Shown here one piece after another: positions 1-7,088 of a stretch of DNA of 64,000 nt (its first letter is position 1; every line of letters begins with the position of its first letter). Source of the stretch: CAKSHC01 sp045594545 (GTDB lineage Bacteria; Bacillota; Clostridia; Oscillospirales; UMGS1783). Location of the stretch: NCBI GenBank assembly GCA_045594545.1, contig JAZNYQ010000094.1, positions 12,962-76,961 of the forward strand, read 5' to 3'. Position numbers and translations under genes: made by a program. The notes under the pieces were generated by a model. That model saw nothing but the letters and a program-made list of their open reading frames with translations, was not told where the DNA came from and did no database searches.

Positions 1-974
1 TCGTGTCCGGCACTCACGCATTATCTACTGCCCTTTTTGCCGTTTTACGCCCCGGCGATACCTTTTACTATGTCACCGGCGCTCCCTACGATACTTTGGA
101 ACAGGTCATTGGCATCTCCGGTGAAGGAATGGGCTCCCTGAAAGAATTCGGCGTTACCTACGGCCAACTGGAACTGAATGCCGACGGCAAAATTGACTAT
201 CCTGCGCTGAAAAGCATTTTAACTTGTCAGCCAAAACTCATTTGTGCCCAGCGCTCTCGCGGTTACAGCACCCGTCTTCCTTTTTCGGTCGATGAATTGG
301 ACGAGCTCTACACCTTCGTCAAAGAACACAGCCCGAAAACGCTGGTCATGATCGACAATTGCTACGGTGAATTTGTAGAAGATCGGGAACCGAAAGCCGA
401 TATGCTGGTGGGTTCTTTCATTAAAAACCCGGGCGGCGGCATCGCCGATACCGGCGGCTATATTGCCGGCACACGCGCTTGCGTGGATCTGGCCGCCTAT
501 CGCATTACCACACCCGGCACCGGCGCCGAAGTTGGACCGTCCTTAGGGCAAACCCGCAAATTGATGCAAGGCTTCTTCCTAGCCCCCCATATCGTTGCTC
601 AGGCTCTGAAAACAGTAACCTTTGCCGCTTGGCTCATGGAGCACTGCGGCTATGAGGTCTACCCCTCCCCCTACGCCAAACGCTTGGATATCGTGCAATC
701 CATCGCTTTTCATGATAAAAATAAATTGATCAAATTCTGCGAAGGCATTCAGGCAGGCAGTCCCGTAGATGCCTTTGCCCGTCCCGAGCCCTGCGATATG
801 CCGGGTTACGAAGATCAAGTCATTATGGCGGCCGGCGCCTTCACGCAAGGCTCTTCTATCGAATTGTCTGCCGATGCTCCCCTGCGCGAGCCTTATATGT
901 TGTATCTGCAGGGCGGTATTACCTTTGAAAGCGGTCGTTGGGGCATCCTGACTGCACTGGAAAAAATTATATAA
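1..974 (+). CDS. Methionine gamma-lyase family (aluminium-resistance type) PLP enzyme, 5' truncated
   Basis: The reading frame is open from the window edge, and the first in-frame GTG (position 3) lies inside the conserved VSGTHA segment, so the true start is upstream. About 323 residues are visible; the family is usually a little over 400, so roughly the N-terminal quarter is missing. It belongs to fold-type I PLP enzymes of the Alum_res family, annotated as methionine gamma-lyase-like. The likely PLP lysine sits in SFIKNPGGG (about visible residue 141), with the cofactor-contacting aspartate in DNCYGEF (about 118). The true substrate of this subfamily is uncertain. It is followed by a strong hairpin terminator and faces the convergent rqcP gene. 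Confidence 0.88.
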   Translation, partial: VSGTHALSTALFAVLRPGDTFYYVTGAPYDTLEQVIGISGEGMGSLKEFGVTYGQLELNADGKIDYPALKSILTCQPKLICAQRSRGYSTRLPFSVDELDELYTFVKEHSPKTLVMIDNCYGEFVEDREPKADMLVGSFIKNPGGGIADTGGYIAGTRACVDLAAYRITTPGTGAEVGPSLGQTRKLMQGFFLAPHIVAQALKTVTFAAWLMEHCGYEVYPSPYAKRLDIVQSIAFHDKNKLIKFCEGIQAGSPVDAFARPEPCDMPGYEDQVIMAAGAFTQGSSIELSADAPLREPYMLYLQGGITFESGRWGILTALEKII

Positions 975-1001
975 AAAGGAGAGGAAATTTCCTCTCCTTT
1001 T
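974..1001. terminator. Bidirectional intrinsic terminator between the lyase and rqcP
   Basis: Perfect 7-bp stem (978-984 with 991-997) and a 6-base loop, flanked by A4 on the left and T4 on the right, so it can end transcripts from both convergent genes. It abuts both stop codons. Confidence 0.85.
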
Positions 1002-1245
1002 ATCCTTCTATGATGGTATACATATCCGCCGCATCGGCTTTACCGGCATACTCATTGATGGCATCAACCTGTGCTTTCACGGTACGGTTCCCAAATGTAA
1101 TCTCGATTATATCTCCAATCTTAACATCATAGGAAGCCTTTACCGGCCGCCCGTTTACCGCAATGCGCCCACCGTCACATGCCTCATTGGCAACCGTACG
1201 CCGCTTAATGATGCGGGACACCTTAAGAAATTTATCTATTCTCAT
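1000..1245 (-). CDS. rqcP: RNA-binding S4-domain protein RqcP (YabO)
   Basis: An 81-residue protein that is almost entirely one S4 RNA-binding domain (MRIDKFLK at the N-terminus; GGRIAVNGRPVKAS and VKIGDIIEI in the core). In Bacillus the orthologue binds obstructed 50S subunits and supports RqcH in alanine tailing during ribosome quality control. Length and opening motif match YabO/RqcP rather than the longer Hsp15. It is last in the order spoVB-like, mazG, hup, rqcP, which mirrors the Bacillus yabM-yabN-yabO order. A terminator lies between hup and this gene, so expression needs readthrough or a promoter I did not identify. Confidence 0.9.
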   Translation of the reverse strand: MRIDKFLKVSRIIKRRTVANEACDGGRIAVNGRPVKASYDVKIGDIIEITFGNRTVKAQVDAINEYAGKADAADMYTIIEG

Positions 1246-1257
1246 ACATTCTCCATG

Positions 1258-1286
1258 AAAAAAGAAGCGGTCAGATAGACCGCTTC
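1258..1286 (-). terminator. Intrinsic terminator of hup
   Basis: Perfect 9-bp stem (1264-1272 with 1278-1286) and 5-base loop, followed on the minus strand by six T residues (1263 to 1258). It lies just downstream of the hup stop and upstream of rqcP. Confidence 0.88.
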
Positions 1287-1302
1287 CTTCTTACCTGTGC
1301 AC

Positions 1303-1572
1303 TTAGATGGACTCTTTGAACTGCTTGCCGGCCTTGAAAGCGGGAGCCTTGGAAGCCGGAATGTTGATGGTCTCTTTGGTCTTAGGATTGCGACCAACGC
1401 GAGCATTTCTGTGCTTAACTTCGAAAGAACCAAAGCCAACGATGGAAACCTTGTCGCCCTTCTTGAGAGCCTCGGTAACCTGGTTAACAAAAGCGTTAAC
1501 GGCCAGTTCGGAATCTTTCTTGGTCAGACCAGTTTCGGCAGCAACGGCTGCAATGAGTTCGGTTTTGTTCAT
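1303..1572 (-). CDS. hup: HU-family histone-like DNA-binding protein
   Basis: An 89-residue HU protein, the usual family size. It begins MNKTELIAAVA and carries the signature GFGSFEVKHRNARVGRNP, including the FxxxxR(x)ARxGRNP region of the DNA-gripping beta arm, then IPASKAPAFKAGK at the C-terminus. HU dimers bend and compact DNA with little sequence preference. An ATG five codons upstream (1587) overlaps a perfect GGAGG Shine-Dalgarno (1581-1585), whereas the ATG at 1572 lies 8 bases downstream of it, so I chose 1572. The gene sits between mazG and rqcP and ends at a strong terminator, so it probably makes its own abundant short message. Confidence 0.96.
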   Translation of the reverse strand: MNKTELIAAVAAETGLTKKDSELAVNAFVNQVTEALKKGDKVSIVGFGSFEVKHRNARVGRNPKTKETINIPASKAPAFKAGKQFKESI

Positions 1573-1608
1573 GGTAATATCCTCCATTAAAATAATTATT
1601 TAGCTTAT

Positions 1609-1626
1609 CGAAAGGAATCCCTTTCG
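1609..1626 (-). other. Small hairpin between mazG and hup
   Basis: A 7-bp perfect stem (1609-1615 with 1620-1626) and 4-base loop just after the mazG stop. There is no clean T-run next to it on the minus strand, so it may be an RNA-processing or partial-termination structure, or chance. Confidence 0.35.
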
Positions 1627-1635
1627 TTATGCGCA

Positions 1636-2451
1636 TTATTGTTCCTTTACGGCATCCCAGTACTTGTCCAATTCCGCCAAAGGAAGATCAGCCATATTCT
1701 TTCCGTCAGCCTCAACACGCTGTTCAACCTGCGTGAATCGACCAATAAATTTATCCGTAGCAAAACTGAGCGCCTCTTCGGCATCAATACCGCATTTGCG
1801 AATGACATTGACTGCCGCAAACAACAGATCCCCCGCCTCTTCCAAAGAAGACTGCTTGTCCTGCTGAGCGACCGCGGCAAATAATTCGTCGCGCTCTTCG
1901 GTAAGTTTTTCAGCGGCTTCCTGTGCCGTATCCCAGTCAAATCCGACTTTCGCGGCTCGCCCCTGTACTTTTTGCGCTCTCATCAAAGCAGGCATACCAC
2001 GAAACACATGATTCATAATACCCGACGCCGTGGCCTTTTGGCCTTTTTTTGCCTTCTCTGCCTGTTTGATCTGATCCCAGTTCTCCAATACCTGATCACT
2101 GGTATCTGCCTTGACATCAGCAAAAATATGCGGATGCCGACGAATCAGTTTCTTACATATACCGTCCGATACATCATCCAGATCAAACCGACCGTCTTCC
2201 TGCGCAATCTGAGCATGAAATACCACCTGCAACAACAGATCGCCCAGTTCCTCGCATAAGATCTCATCATCGTTCTGATCGATGCCCTCACAGACCTCAT
2301 ACGCTTCCTCAATCAGGTTCTTACGGATCGATTGATGGGTCTGTTCCCGATCCCACGGACAACCGCCCGGCGCCCGCAAGATCGACATAATGGTCAATAA
2401 ATCATCGAATCGATATTTTTCCTTTATTTCCAAGACTTTCTTCTCTTCCAT
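1636..2451 (-). CDS. mazG: Nucleoside triphosphate pyrophosphohydrolase MazG
   Basis: A 271-residue cytoplasmic house-cleaning enzyme that hydrolyses (d)NTPs to monophosphates and pyrophosphate. Two MazG repeats are visible. The N-terminal one opens with LRAPGGCPWDREQTH and has the acidic metal-binding helices EEAYEVCEGI and EELGDLLLQVVFHAQ. The second has EERDELFAAV and EEAGDLLFAAVNVIRK. It starts 1 base after the stop of the SpoVB-like gene, so the two are translated from one message. Bacillus YabN carries an additional N-terminal methylase domain that is absent here, giving the short E. coli-like form. Confidence 0.95.
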   Translation of the reverse strand: MEEKKVLEIKEKYRFDDLLTIMSILRAPGGCPWDREQTHQSIRKNLIEEAYEVCEGIDQNDDEILCEELGDLLLQVVFHAQIAQEDGRFDLDDVSDGICKKLIRRHPHIFADVKADTSDQVLENWDQIKQAEKAKKGQKATASGIMNHVFRGMPALMRAQKVQGRAAKVGFDWDTAQEAAEKLTEERDELFAAVAQQDKQSSLEEAGDLLFAAVNVIRKCGIDAEEALSFATDKFIGRFTQVEQRVEADGKNMADLPLAELDKYWDAVKEQ

Positions 2452-2452
2452 T

Positions 2453-4096
2453 TTACCCTATCCAGTTCCTTTTTTCAAGTATTTTCTCAATTTTTTTTGC
2501 TTTCGGAAGAAATTCTATATCTTCTCTCTTGATCGTCTTGCTAAACAGAATAAATCCAACGTATACAACGGCCGCCAAACCGATCGCCGCAATCGTCGCA
2601 ATACTATCACTGATCACCATCGCCAGCAAGGTGTAACTCCCCCACGCCACGGCACCGCACAGAATGCCGCCGAACAAAGGCTTGAGATACACCGATTTAA
2701 TATCCGCCTTGGTCTTTGTAATCCGCCGTAAGGCAATGAAATCCAAAACAAACAATACGACATATAAGACAATGTTGCTGATAGCCGCACCGTCAATCCC
2801 AACATCAGGAATGGCCACCAAAATATAATTGCAGATAATTTTAATAACACTGGCAATCAAAATATTCACTACAGGAACCATTGCCTTGCCAACCGCCTGC
2901 AACAACGGAGTACATACAGCTGCACAACACATAAAGAAGAATGCAATACCAAGATAAGCCAAAGGCTTGGTGGCAATAGCAATATCGGTAGGCGAACTGT
3001 AAAGCAAATCCAAAATCGGACCGGCCAATACCGTCATGCCAAACGAACAGGGTATGGCAATCAAGGTGCAAAGTTTAATCGCCGTATTGATGGTATTATT
3101 TAACCGATCTCTCTGTCTAAGCGCAAAGGCGGCAGAAATGGCAGGCAGAACCGAAACACCGATCGAGATAATGATAGTGGCAGGCATGTTAAACACCGTC
3201 TGCGACATGGAAGAATAGGCGCCATATAAGGTATTAGCCACCTCCGTCGTCACCCCGGGAATCTCCGTTAAACGCCGCATAACAATCGCCAAATCAATGG
3301 TACTGGCCAAATTACTGGTTAAAGAGCCCACCGTAACGGGAACGGCAATCCAAATAAATTTTTTAAGTACAGACTGAAACCGTGTCGGCGGCGGCGTAAG
3401 ATCTGTTATAGGATAGATCTTTTCCATCTTCTGCTTGTAAAAATGCTTAGAGATCATTAAGTAAATCATGGAAAGCAGAGCACCCAGTGACACACCGCCT
3501 ACAGCTCCGGCCATAACCAGCGGCATATCGTAACCCATTTCCATCATAACATAGGCTCCGCCCAATCCGAAAATCAACTTGGAAAGCACCTCAATGATAT
3601 TGGATATAGCCGAAGGCACCATGTTGGAGTATCCTTGCGCATACCCCTTATAAACGGACAACACCGTCACAAACAAGATGGCCGGCGACATGACCCGACA
3701 TGCCGGTGCCGCCATCGGATTGTTGAGCCATACAGCAATGTCTTCAGCAAAAATCAGGAATAAGAACGAGCATACCAGACCAACCATAACCAAAGTCACA
3801 TTGGCCGCCTTGATTACACTCTTTACATCCCGATGCTGTCCCAACGCCACATATTCCGAAATACATTTGGCAACCGCAACCGACAATCCTACACTGGAAA
3901 TATTGATTAACAGACTGTAAACCGTATATGCCGTATTGAAATAGGACATCGCCTGCGCACCAACCAGATTGGTGATCGGTATTTTAAAGCAGGCACTGAT
4001 GACCTTCACCAAAACACCGGCCACTGCAAGAATGGCCGCGCCGGTGATGAAATTTTGTCCGCTTCGATTATTGACGGTTTTCTCTTGAGTTGACAA
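2453..4096 (-). CDS. SpoVB/MurJ-like polysaccharide flippase of the MOP superfamily
   Basis: A 547-residue polytopic membrane protein with about 14 hydrophobic segments. It opens with a segment containing NFITGAAILAVAGVLVK, then FKIPITNLVGAQAM, as in the MATE/MurJ/SpoVB group. SpoVB is needed for spore cortex formation, while related proteins flip lipid-linked precursors such as lipid II; this sequence alone cannot separate spoVB from yabM/murJ-type. Genomic position (followed by mazG, hup, rqcP) matches the Bacillus yabM locus. The only start consistent with the N-terminus is TTG at 4096, with an AAAGG-type ribosome site upstream. A good promoter precedes it. Confidence 0.88.
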   Translation of the reverse strand: MSTQEKTVNNRSGQNFITGAAILAVAGVLVKVISACFKIPITNLVGAQAMSYFNTAYTVYSLLINISSVGLSVAVAKCISEYVALGQHRDVKSVIKAANVTLVMVGLVCSFLFLIFAEDIAVWLNNPMAAPACRVMSPAILFVTVLSVYKGYAQGYSNMVPSAISNIIEVLSKLIFGLGGAYVMMEMGYDMPLVMAGAVGGVSLGALLSMIYLMISKHFYKQKMEKIYPITDLTPPPTRFQSVLKKFIWIAVPVTVGSLTSNLASTIDLAIVMRRLTEIPGVTTEVANTLYGAYSSMSQTVFNMPATIIISIGVSVLPAISAAFALRQRDRLNNTINTAIKLCTLIAIPCSFGMTVLAGPILDLLYSSPTDIAIATKPLAYLGIAFFFMCCAAVCTPLLQAVGKAMVPVVNILIASVIKIICNYILVAIPDVGIDGAAISNIVLYVVLFVLDFIALRRITKTKADIKSVYLKPLFGGILCGAVAWGSYTLLAMVISDSIATIAAIGLAAVVYVGFILFSKTIKREDIEFLPKAKKIEKILEKRNWIG

Positions 4097-4121
4097 TCAT
4101 CACACAACCTTTCATCATTCT

Positions 4122-4150
4122 ATTATACTCTTTTATGAGAACATTTACAA
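4122..4150 (-). promoter_or_regulatory. Sigma-A-type promoter of the spoVB-like/mazG/hup cluster
   Basis: On the minus strand, TTGTAA (4150-4145), a 17-base spacer and a perfect TATAAT (4127-4122), about 26 bases upstream of the TTG start. Confidence 0.7.
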
Positions 4151-4221
4151 GATTGTATTTACTTTTTCCCGCATTTGCGGTAAACTTTATATATCATTCT
4201 ACGCCATAAAGGAGTATAATC

Positions 4222-4854
4222 ATGACAACAAATCGTATCGGCATCGTTTTTGCCATGCAGGAAGAGGCCGCTCCCCTGCTCGAGAAATTCCAATTAACCG
4301 AATATACCGAAAATTATCTGGGCGCACGCTTCTATCAAAACGAACGTGTTGTGATCGGTGTCGGCGATGTCGGCTCACTGGCAGCCGCTTTATGTACCGC
4401 CACTTTGATTCGCGAATTCGGATGCACAACCATATACAATACCGGCTCTTGCGGCTCTACCGGCCCTAAACTCCCCGTCGGCACCATTGTTTCCATCACT
4501 AAGGTTTATAAAGGAGATGTGGATTTAACCGTTGCCGGCTACCAACCTTATGAACTGCCCCGCACCCCGATTTATTTGGATCTGCCGCATGATCCCGACT
4601 TCCCCGCCGCCACCGCTCGTAGCACCGACCGTTTTATCGGCGCCGGAGATGCGGTCGAACCAAATATGGCCGTCGAGATGGAAGCCTTTGCTGTCGCCTA
4701 TACCTGCCGCCGCCTTGGCGCCAAATGTCACATTTACAAGGTGATTAGTGACATGACTGATAAAAACACCGATTCATCTCAATTTGACGGAAATTTGGCC
4801 GATGTGTCGGCAAGTTTGGCCGAATATGTGTATAAAATCATTCAAAACCAGTAA
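4222..4854 (+). CDS. MTA/SAH nucleosidase-like nucleoside hydrolase
   Basis: A 210-residue member of the PNP/UDP phosphorylase family, closest in motifs to 5'-methylthioadenosine/S-adenosylhomocysteine nucleosidase. Visible features are GIVFAMQEEAAPLL (catalytic Glu region), NTGSCGS, the ribose/base pocket GAGDAV and VEMEAFAVAY, and the catalytic Asp in VISDMTD. Such enzymes cleave adenine from MTA or SAH in methionine salvage and autoinducer-2 production. It is some 20 residues shorter than E. coli MtnN, with a short stretch between the second and third motifs. Start ATG has AAAGGAG 8 bases upstream. It is monocistronic, ending at a strong terminator. Futalosine hydrolase-type activity cannot be excluded. 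Confidence 0.85.
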   Translation: MTTNRIGIVFAMQEEAAPLLEKFQLTEYTENYLGARFYQNERVVIGVGDVGSLAAALCTATLIREFGCTTIYNTGSCGSTGPKLPVGTIVSITKVYKGDVDLTVAGYQPYELPRTPIYLDLPHDPDFPAATARSTDRFIGAGDAVEPNMAVEMEAFAVAYTCRRLGAKCHIYKVISDMTDKNTDSSQFDGNLADVSASLAEYVYKIIQNQ

Positions 4855-4855
4855 G

Positions 4856-4882
4856 AAAAAGAGGGCTTTCCCCTCTTTTTTT
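4856..4882 (+). terminator. Intrinsic terminator of the nucleosidase gene
   Basis: GAGGG/CCCTC stem (4861-4865 with 4871-4875), extended by A5/T5 pairing, ending in seven T residues directly after the stop codon. Confidence 0.88.
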
Positions 4883-4923
4883 GTGTAAAAATTGGCAAAA
4901 AGGTTTATAATACTGCGGGTGAT

Positions 4924-5598
4924 ATGATGTTTTCCATACTGTTTCGTACCGTTATTATGTATCTTTTTGTTATGCTGATGATGCGCCTGACCGGAAAAAG
5001 GCAGATCGGTCAACTGCAGATCGGCGAACTGGTGGTAACCTTTTTGATTTCCGAATTGGCTTCATGGCCCATTCAGGAACCCGACACACCAATATGGTAT
5101 GCCCTCATGAGCATTGCCGCGCTTGTTCTGCTGGAGATCGGATTTTCTCTGCTCTCTCTCAAATCTTTGCGCCTGCGCAAAATCATTGAGGGGCGCCCCA
5201 GCGTTTTGATCGAAGACGGGAAGATCATTCAAAAAGAAATGAAGAAAAACCGATTCTCGATAGACGACTTAATTGAAAATCTAAGACAGGGCGGCGCTTT
5301 ATCTGTCGATGAAGTGGAAACAGCCATACTGGAAACCAACGGCCGCCTGTCCATCTTTCTGAAAAAAGAAGAATGCGCTCCTATCGCCAAAGATCTGAAA
5401 ATGAAAGTTCCCAAACAACCTCTGCCCTATACCGTCATTTCCGATGGGCGCCTACTGGGCATGAACATGGACCGCATTGGTGTGTCCGAAAAACAACTGC
5501 TTAGAATCTTGCGCAAGCACGGGTACAAAGACCGTCATAAAATCTTTTACATGTCGCTGACACGGGATCAAACCCCCATCATCATAGAAAAGGAATGA
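4924..5598 (+). CDS. DUF421 (YetF-type) membrane protein
   Basis: A 224-residue protein with three hydrophobic segments in the first 85 residues (about 2-18, 35-50, 57-78), then a soluble alpha/beta domain. The DUF421 hallmarks are RLTGKRQIGQL after the first segment, GRPSVLIEDGKI about residue 90 and the RFSIDDLIENLRQGGALSVDEVETAILETNGR-like region, which reads here around residues 108-140. In spore formers this family includes YetF/YcaP-type proteins and proteins linked to spore germination, but no biochemical activity is settled. TATAAT lies only 13 bases upstream of the ATG and no convincing -35 was found. It ends at a perfect hairpin shared with the convergent SNF transporter. Confidence 0.88.
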   Translation: MMFSILFRTVIMYLFVMLMMRLTGKRQIGQLQIGELVVTFLISELASWPIQEPDTPIWYALMSIAALVLLEIGFSLLSLKSLRLRKIIEGRPSVLIEDGKIIQKEMKKNRFSIDDLIENLRQGGALSVDEVETAILETNGRLSIFLKKEECAPIAKDLKMKVPKQPLPYTVISDGRLLGMNMDRIGVSEKQLLRILRKHGYKDRHKIFYMSLTRDQTPIIIEKE

Positions 5599-5622
5599 GG
5601 AAAACTCCTCATTCCTTTTTTT
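5588..5622. terminator. Bidirectional terminator between the DUF421 gene and the SNF transporter
   Basis: Perfect 10-bp stem (5591-5600 with 5607-5616), A-rich on the left and T7 on the right. It overlaps the DUF421 stop codon and adjoins the convergent stop codon. Confidence 0.88.
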
Positions 5623-6988
5623 AGAACATGGTAATGATACCCCAAACCCAGAAAAACAGCAAAATAACAGGCATTACATATTTGCAATAGATTCCAATTC
5701 GGTATGGCAATTTCAAACCCTTTCCTTGATTGGCTTCTTCGATAAAGTTTTTCCATCCCCAACCGCTCTTGCTGTTGGTACAGAACAACACATACACCAG
5801 CGAGCCGAGAGGTAGGATATTATTGGAAATGATGAAATCTTCAAAGTCAAGAATGGTACTGCCTGCTCCCAACGGCTGAATGCCCGACAGCAAATTAAAA
5901 CCCAGTGCACAAGGCAAAGCCAGCACAATTAAAGCAACTGCATTGATCCAGCAGGATTTCTTACGACTCCAACCCCGTAGTTCCATACCAAAAGAGAGAA
6001 TATTTTCAAACACGGCAACCACGGTAGACAAGGCCGCCGCGATCATAAACAAGAAAAATAAACTACCCCAAATACGCCCACCGGGCATATGGTTAAAGAC
6101 CACAGGCAAGGTTTGAAAAATCAAACCGGGTCCCTGTCCCGCCGGAATATCATAGGCATAGCAAGCAGGAATAATGATCAGTCCTGCACAAAAGGCCACA
6201 AAGGTATCCAACAGCGAAATGGAAAGGGACTCCCCAAACAAGCGGCGGTCTTTCTTAATATAACTGCCGAATATCGTCATAGCGCCCATGCCGATAGAAA
6301 GGGTGAAAAAGGCCTGTCCCATGGCGGCAAAGATGGCTTCGCCCAACCCTTGCTCGGCCATGCGCTTAAAATCGGGCACCAAATAATAACGCAAGCCCTC
6401 ACTTGCACCGGGTAACAGAATCGAGTTCACAGCCAGCACACCGATAATAGCAAACAACGCCACCATCATCACCTTGGTAATCTTCTCTACTCCCTTTTGC
6501 AAGCCTAAAGAGCAAATTAAAATACCAATCAGCACAACAACAACCATAAACCCAACCATTGCCCATGGATTGCCGACAACCGTTCCAAACGAGTTTTGCA
6601 CCATTTCCGATGATTGTCCGACGAAATCGCCACGCAACATCTTAATAAAATAGATGAACATCCAGCCGGTTACGGTGGTATAGAACATCATAAGCAGATA
6701 ATTACCTGCCATACCTAACCAACGAAACCAATGCCATTTAGAACCTGCTTTTTCTAATTTAACAAAGGCATTAGCGATCCCCGAACCACTGGCCCGACCG
6801 ACGGCAAATTCCATGGTCATGATCGGCAAACCAAAGATCACCAAAAACGCTAAATAAATTAAAATAAAGGCGGCACCGCCATACTGCCCGACAATATACG
6901 GAAACCGCCATACATTACCAAGCCCGATGGCGCAACCGGCCGATATTAAAATAAACCCCAAACGACTACCGAATTTTTCTCTTTCCAT
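5621..6988 (-). CDS. Sodium-dependent (SNF/NSS family) transporter
   Basis: A 455-residue inner-membrane Na+ symporter of the neurotransmitter:sodium symporter family, which in bacteria imports amino acids such as leucine, tyrosine or tryptophan (LeuT, MhsT, Tyt1). The family signature sits in the first helix: CAIGLGNVWRFPYIVGQYGG. About eleven hydrophobic helices follow, with the sodium-site helix IGMGAMTIFGSY further on. An upstream ATG is possible, but the one at 6988 has AGGAG eight bases before it and gives the normal N-terminus MEREKFGSRLGF. The substrate cannot be read from the sequence; an amino acid is inferred. Own promoter and terminator indicate a single-gene unit. Confidence 0.93.
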   Translation of the reverse strand: MEREKFGSRLGFILISAGCAIGLGNVWRFPYIVGQYGGAAFILIYLAFLVIFGLPIMTMEFAVGRASGSGIANAFVKLEKAGSKWHWFRWLGMAGNYLLMMFYTTVTGWMFIYFIKMLRGDFVGQSSEMVQNSFGTVVGNPWAMVGFMVVVVLIGILICSLGLQKGVEKITKVMMVALFAIIGVLAVNSILLPGASEGLRYYLVPDFKRMAEQGLGEAIFAAMGQAFFTLSIGMGAMTIFGSYIKKDRRLFGESLSISLLDTFVAFCAGLIIIPACYAYDIPAGQGPGLIFQTLPVVFNHMPGGRIWGSLFFLFMIAAALSTVVAVFENILSFGMELRGWSRKKSCWINAVALIVLALPCALGFNLLSGIQPLGAGSTILDFEDFIISNNILPLGSLVYVLFCTNSKSGWGWKNFIEEANQGKGLKLPYRIGIYCKYVMPVILLFFWVWGIITMF

Positions 6989-7023
6989 TTCTGTTCTCCT
7001 ACCGGTAAAATACAAACAACAAT

Positions 7024-7052
7024 ACTGTAACAAATTTTTCCCCGTTCGTCAA
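7024..7052 (-). promoter_or_regulatory. Promoter of the SNF transporter
   Basis: TTGACG (7052-7047), 17-base spacer and TACAGT (7029-7024) preceded by an extended-10 TG. The -35 box adjoins the T-run of the hndD terminator. Confidence 0.65.
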
Positions 7053-7080
7053 GAAAAATGCCCCTCCGAAATCGGAGGGG
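7052..7080 (-). terminator. Intrinsic terminator of the hnd operon
   Basis: GC-rich 8-bp perfect stem (7061-7068 with 7073-7080) and 4-base loop, followed on the minus strand by CATTTTT. It is placed 9 bases after the hndD stop. Confidence 0.9.
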
Positions 7081-7088
7081 CGATTCTC

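Noticed and set aside
4906..4926. Leaderless transcript of the DUF421 gene from TATAAT at 4906
   Set aside because: No acceptable -35 at the right distance, and a weak GGGTG ribosome site exists, so the evidence is too thin.
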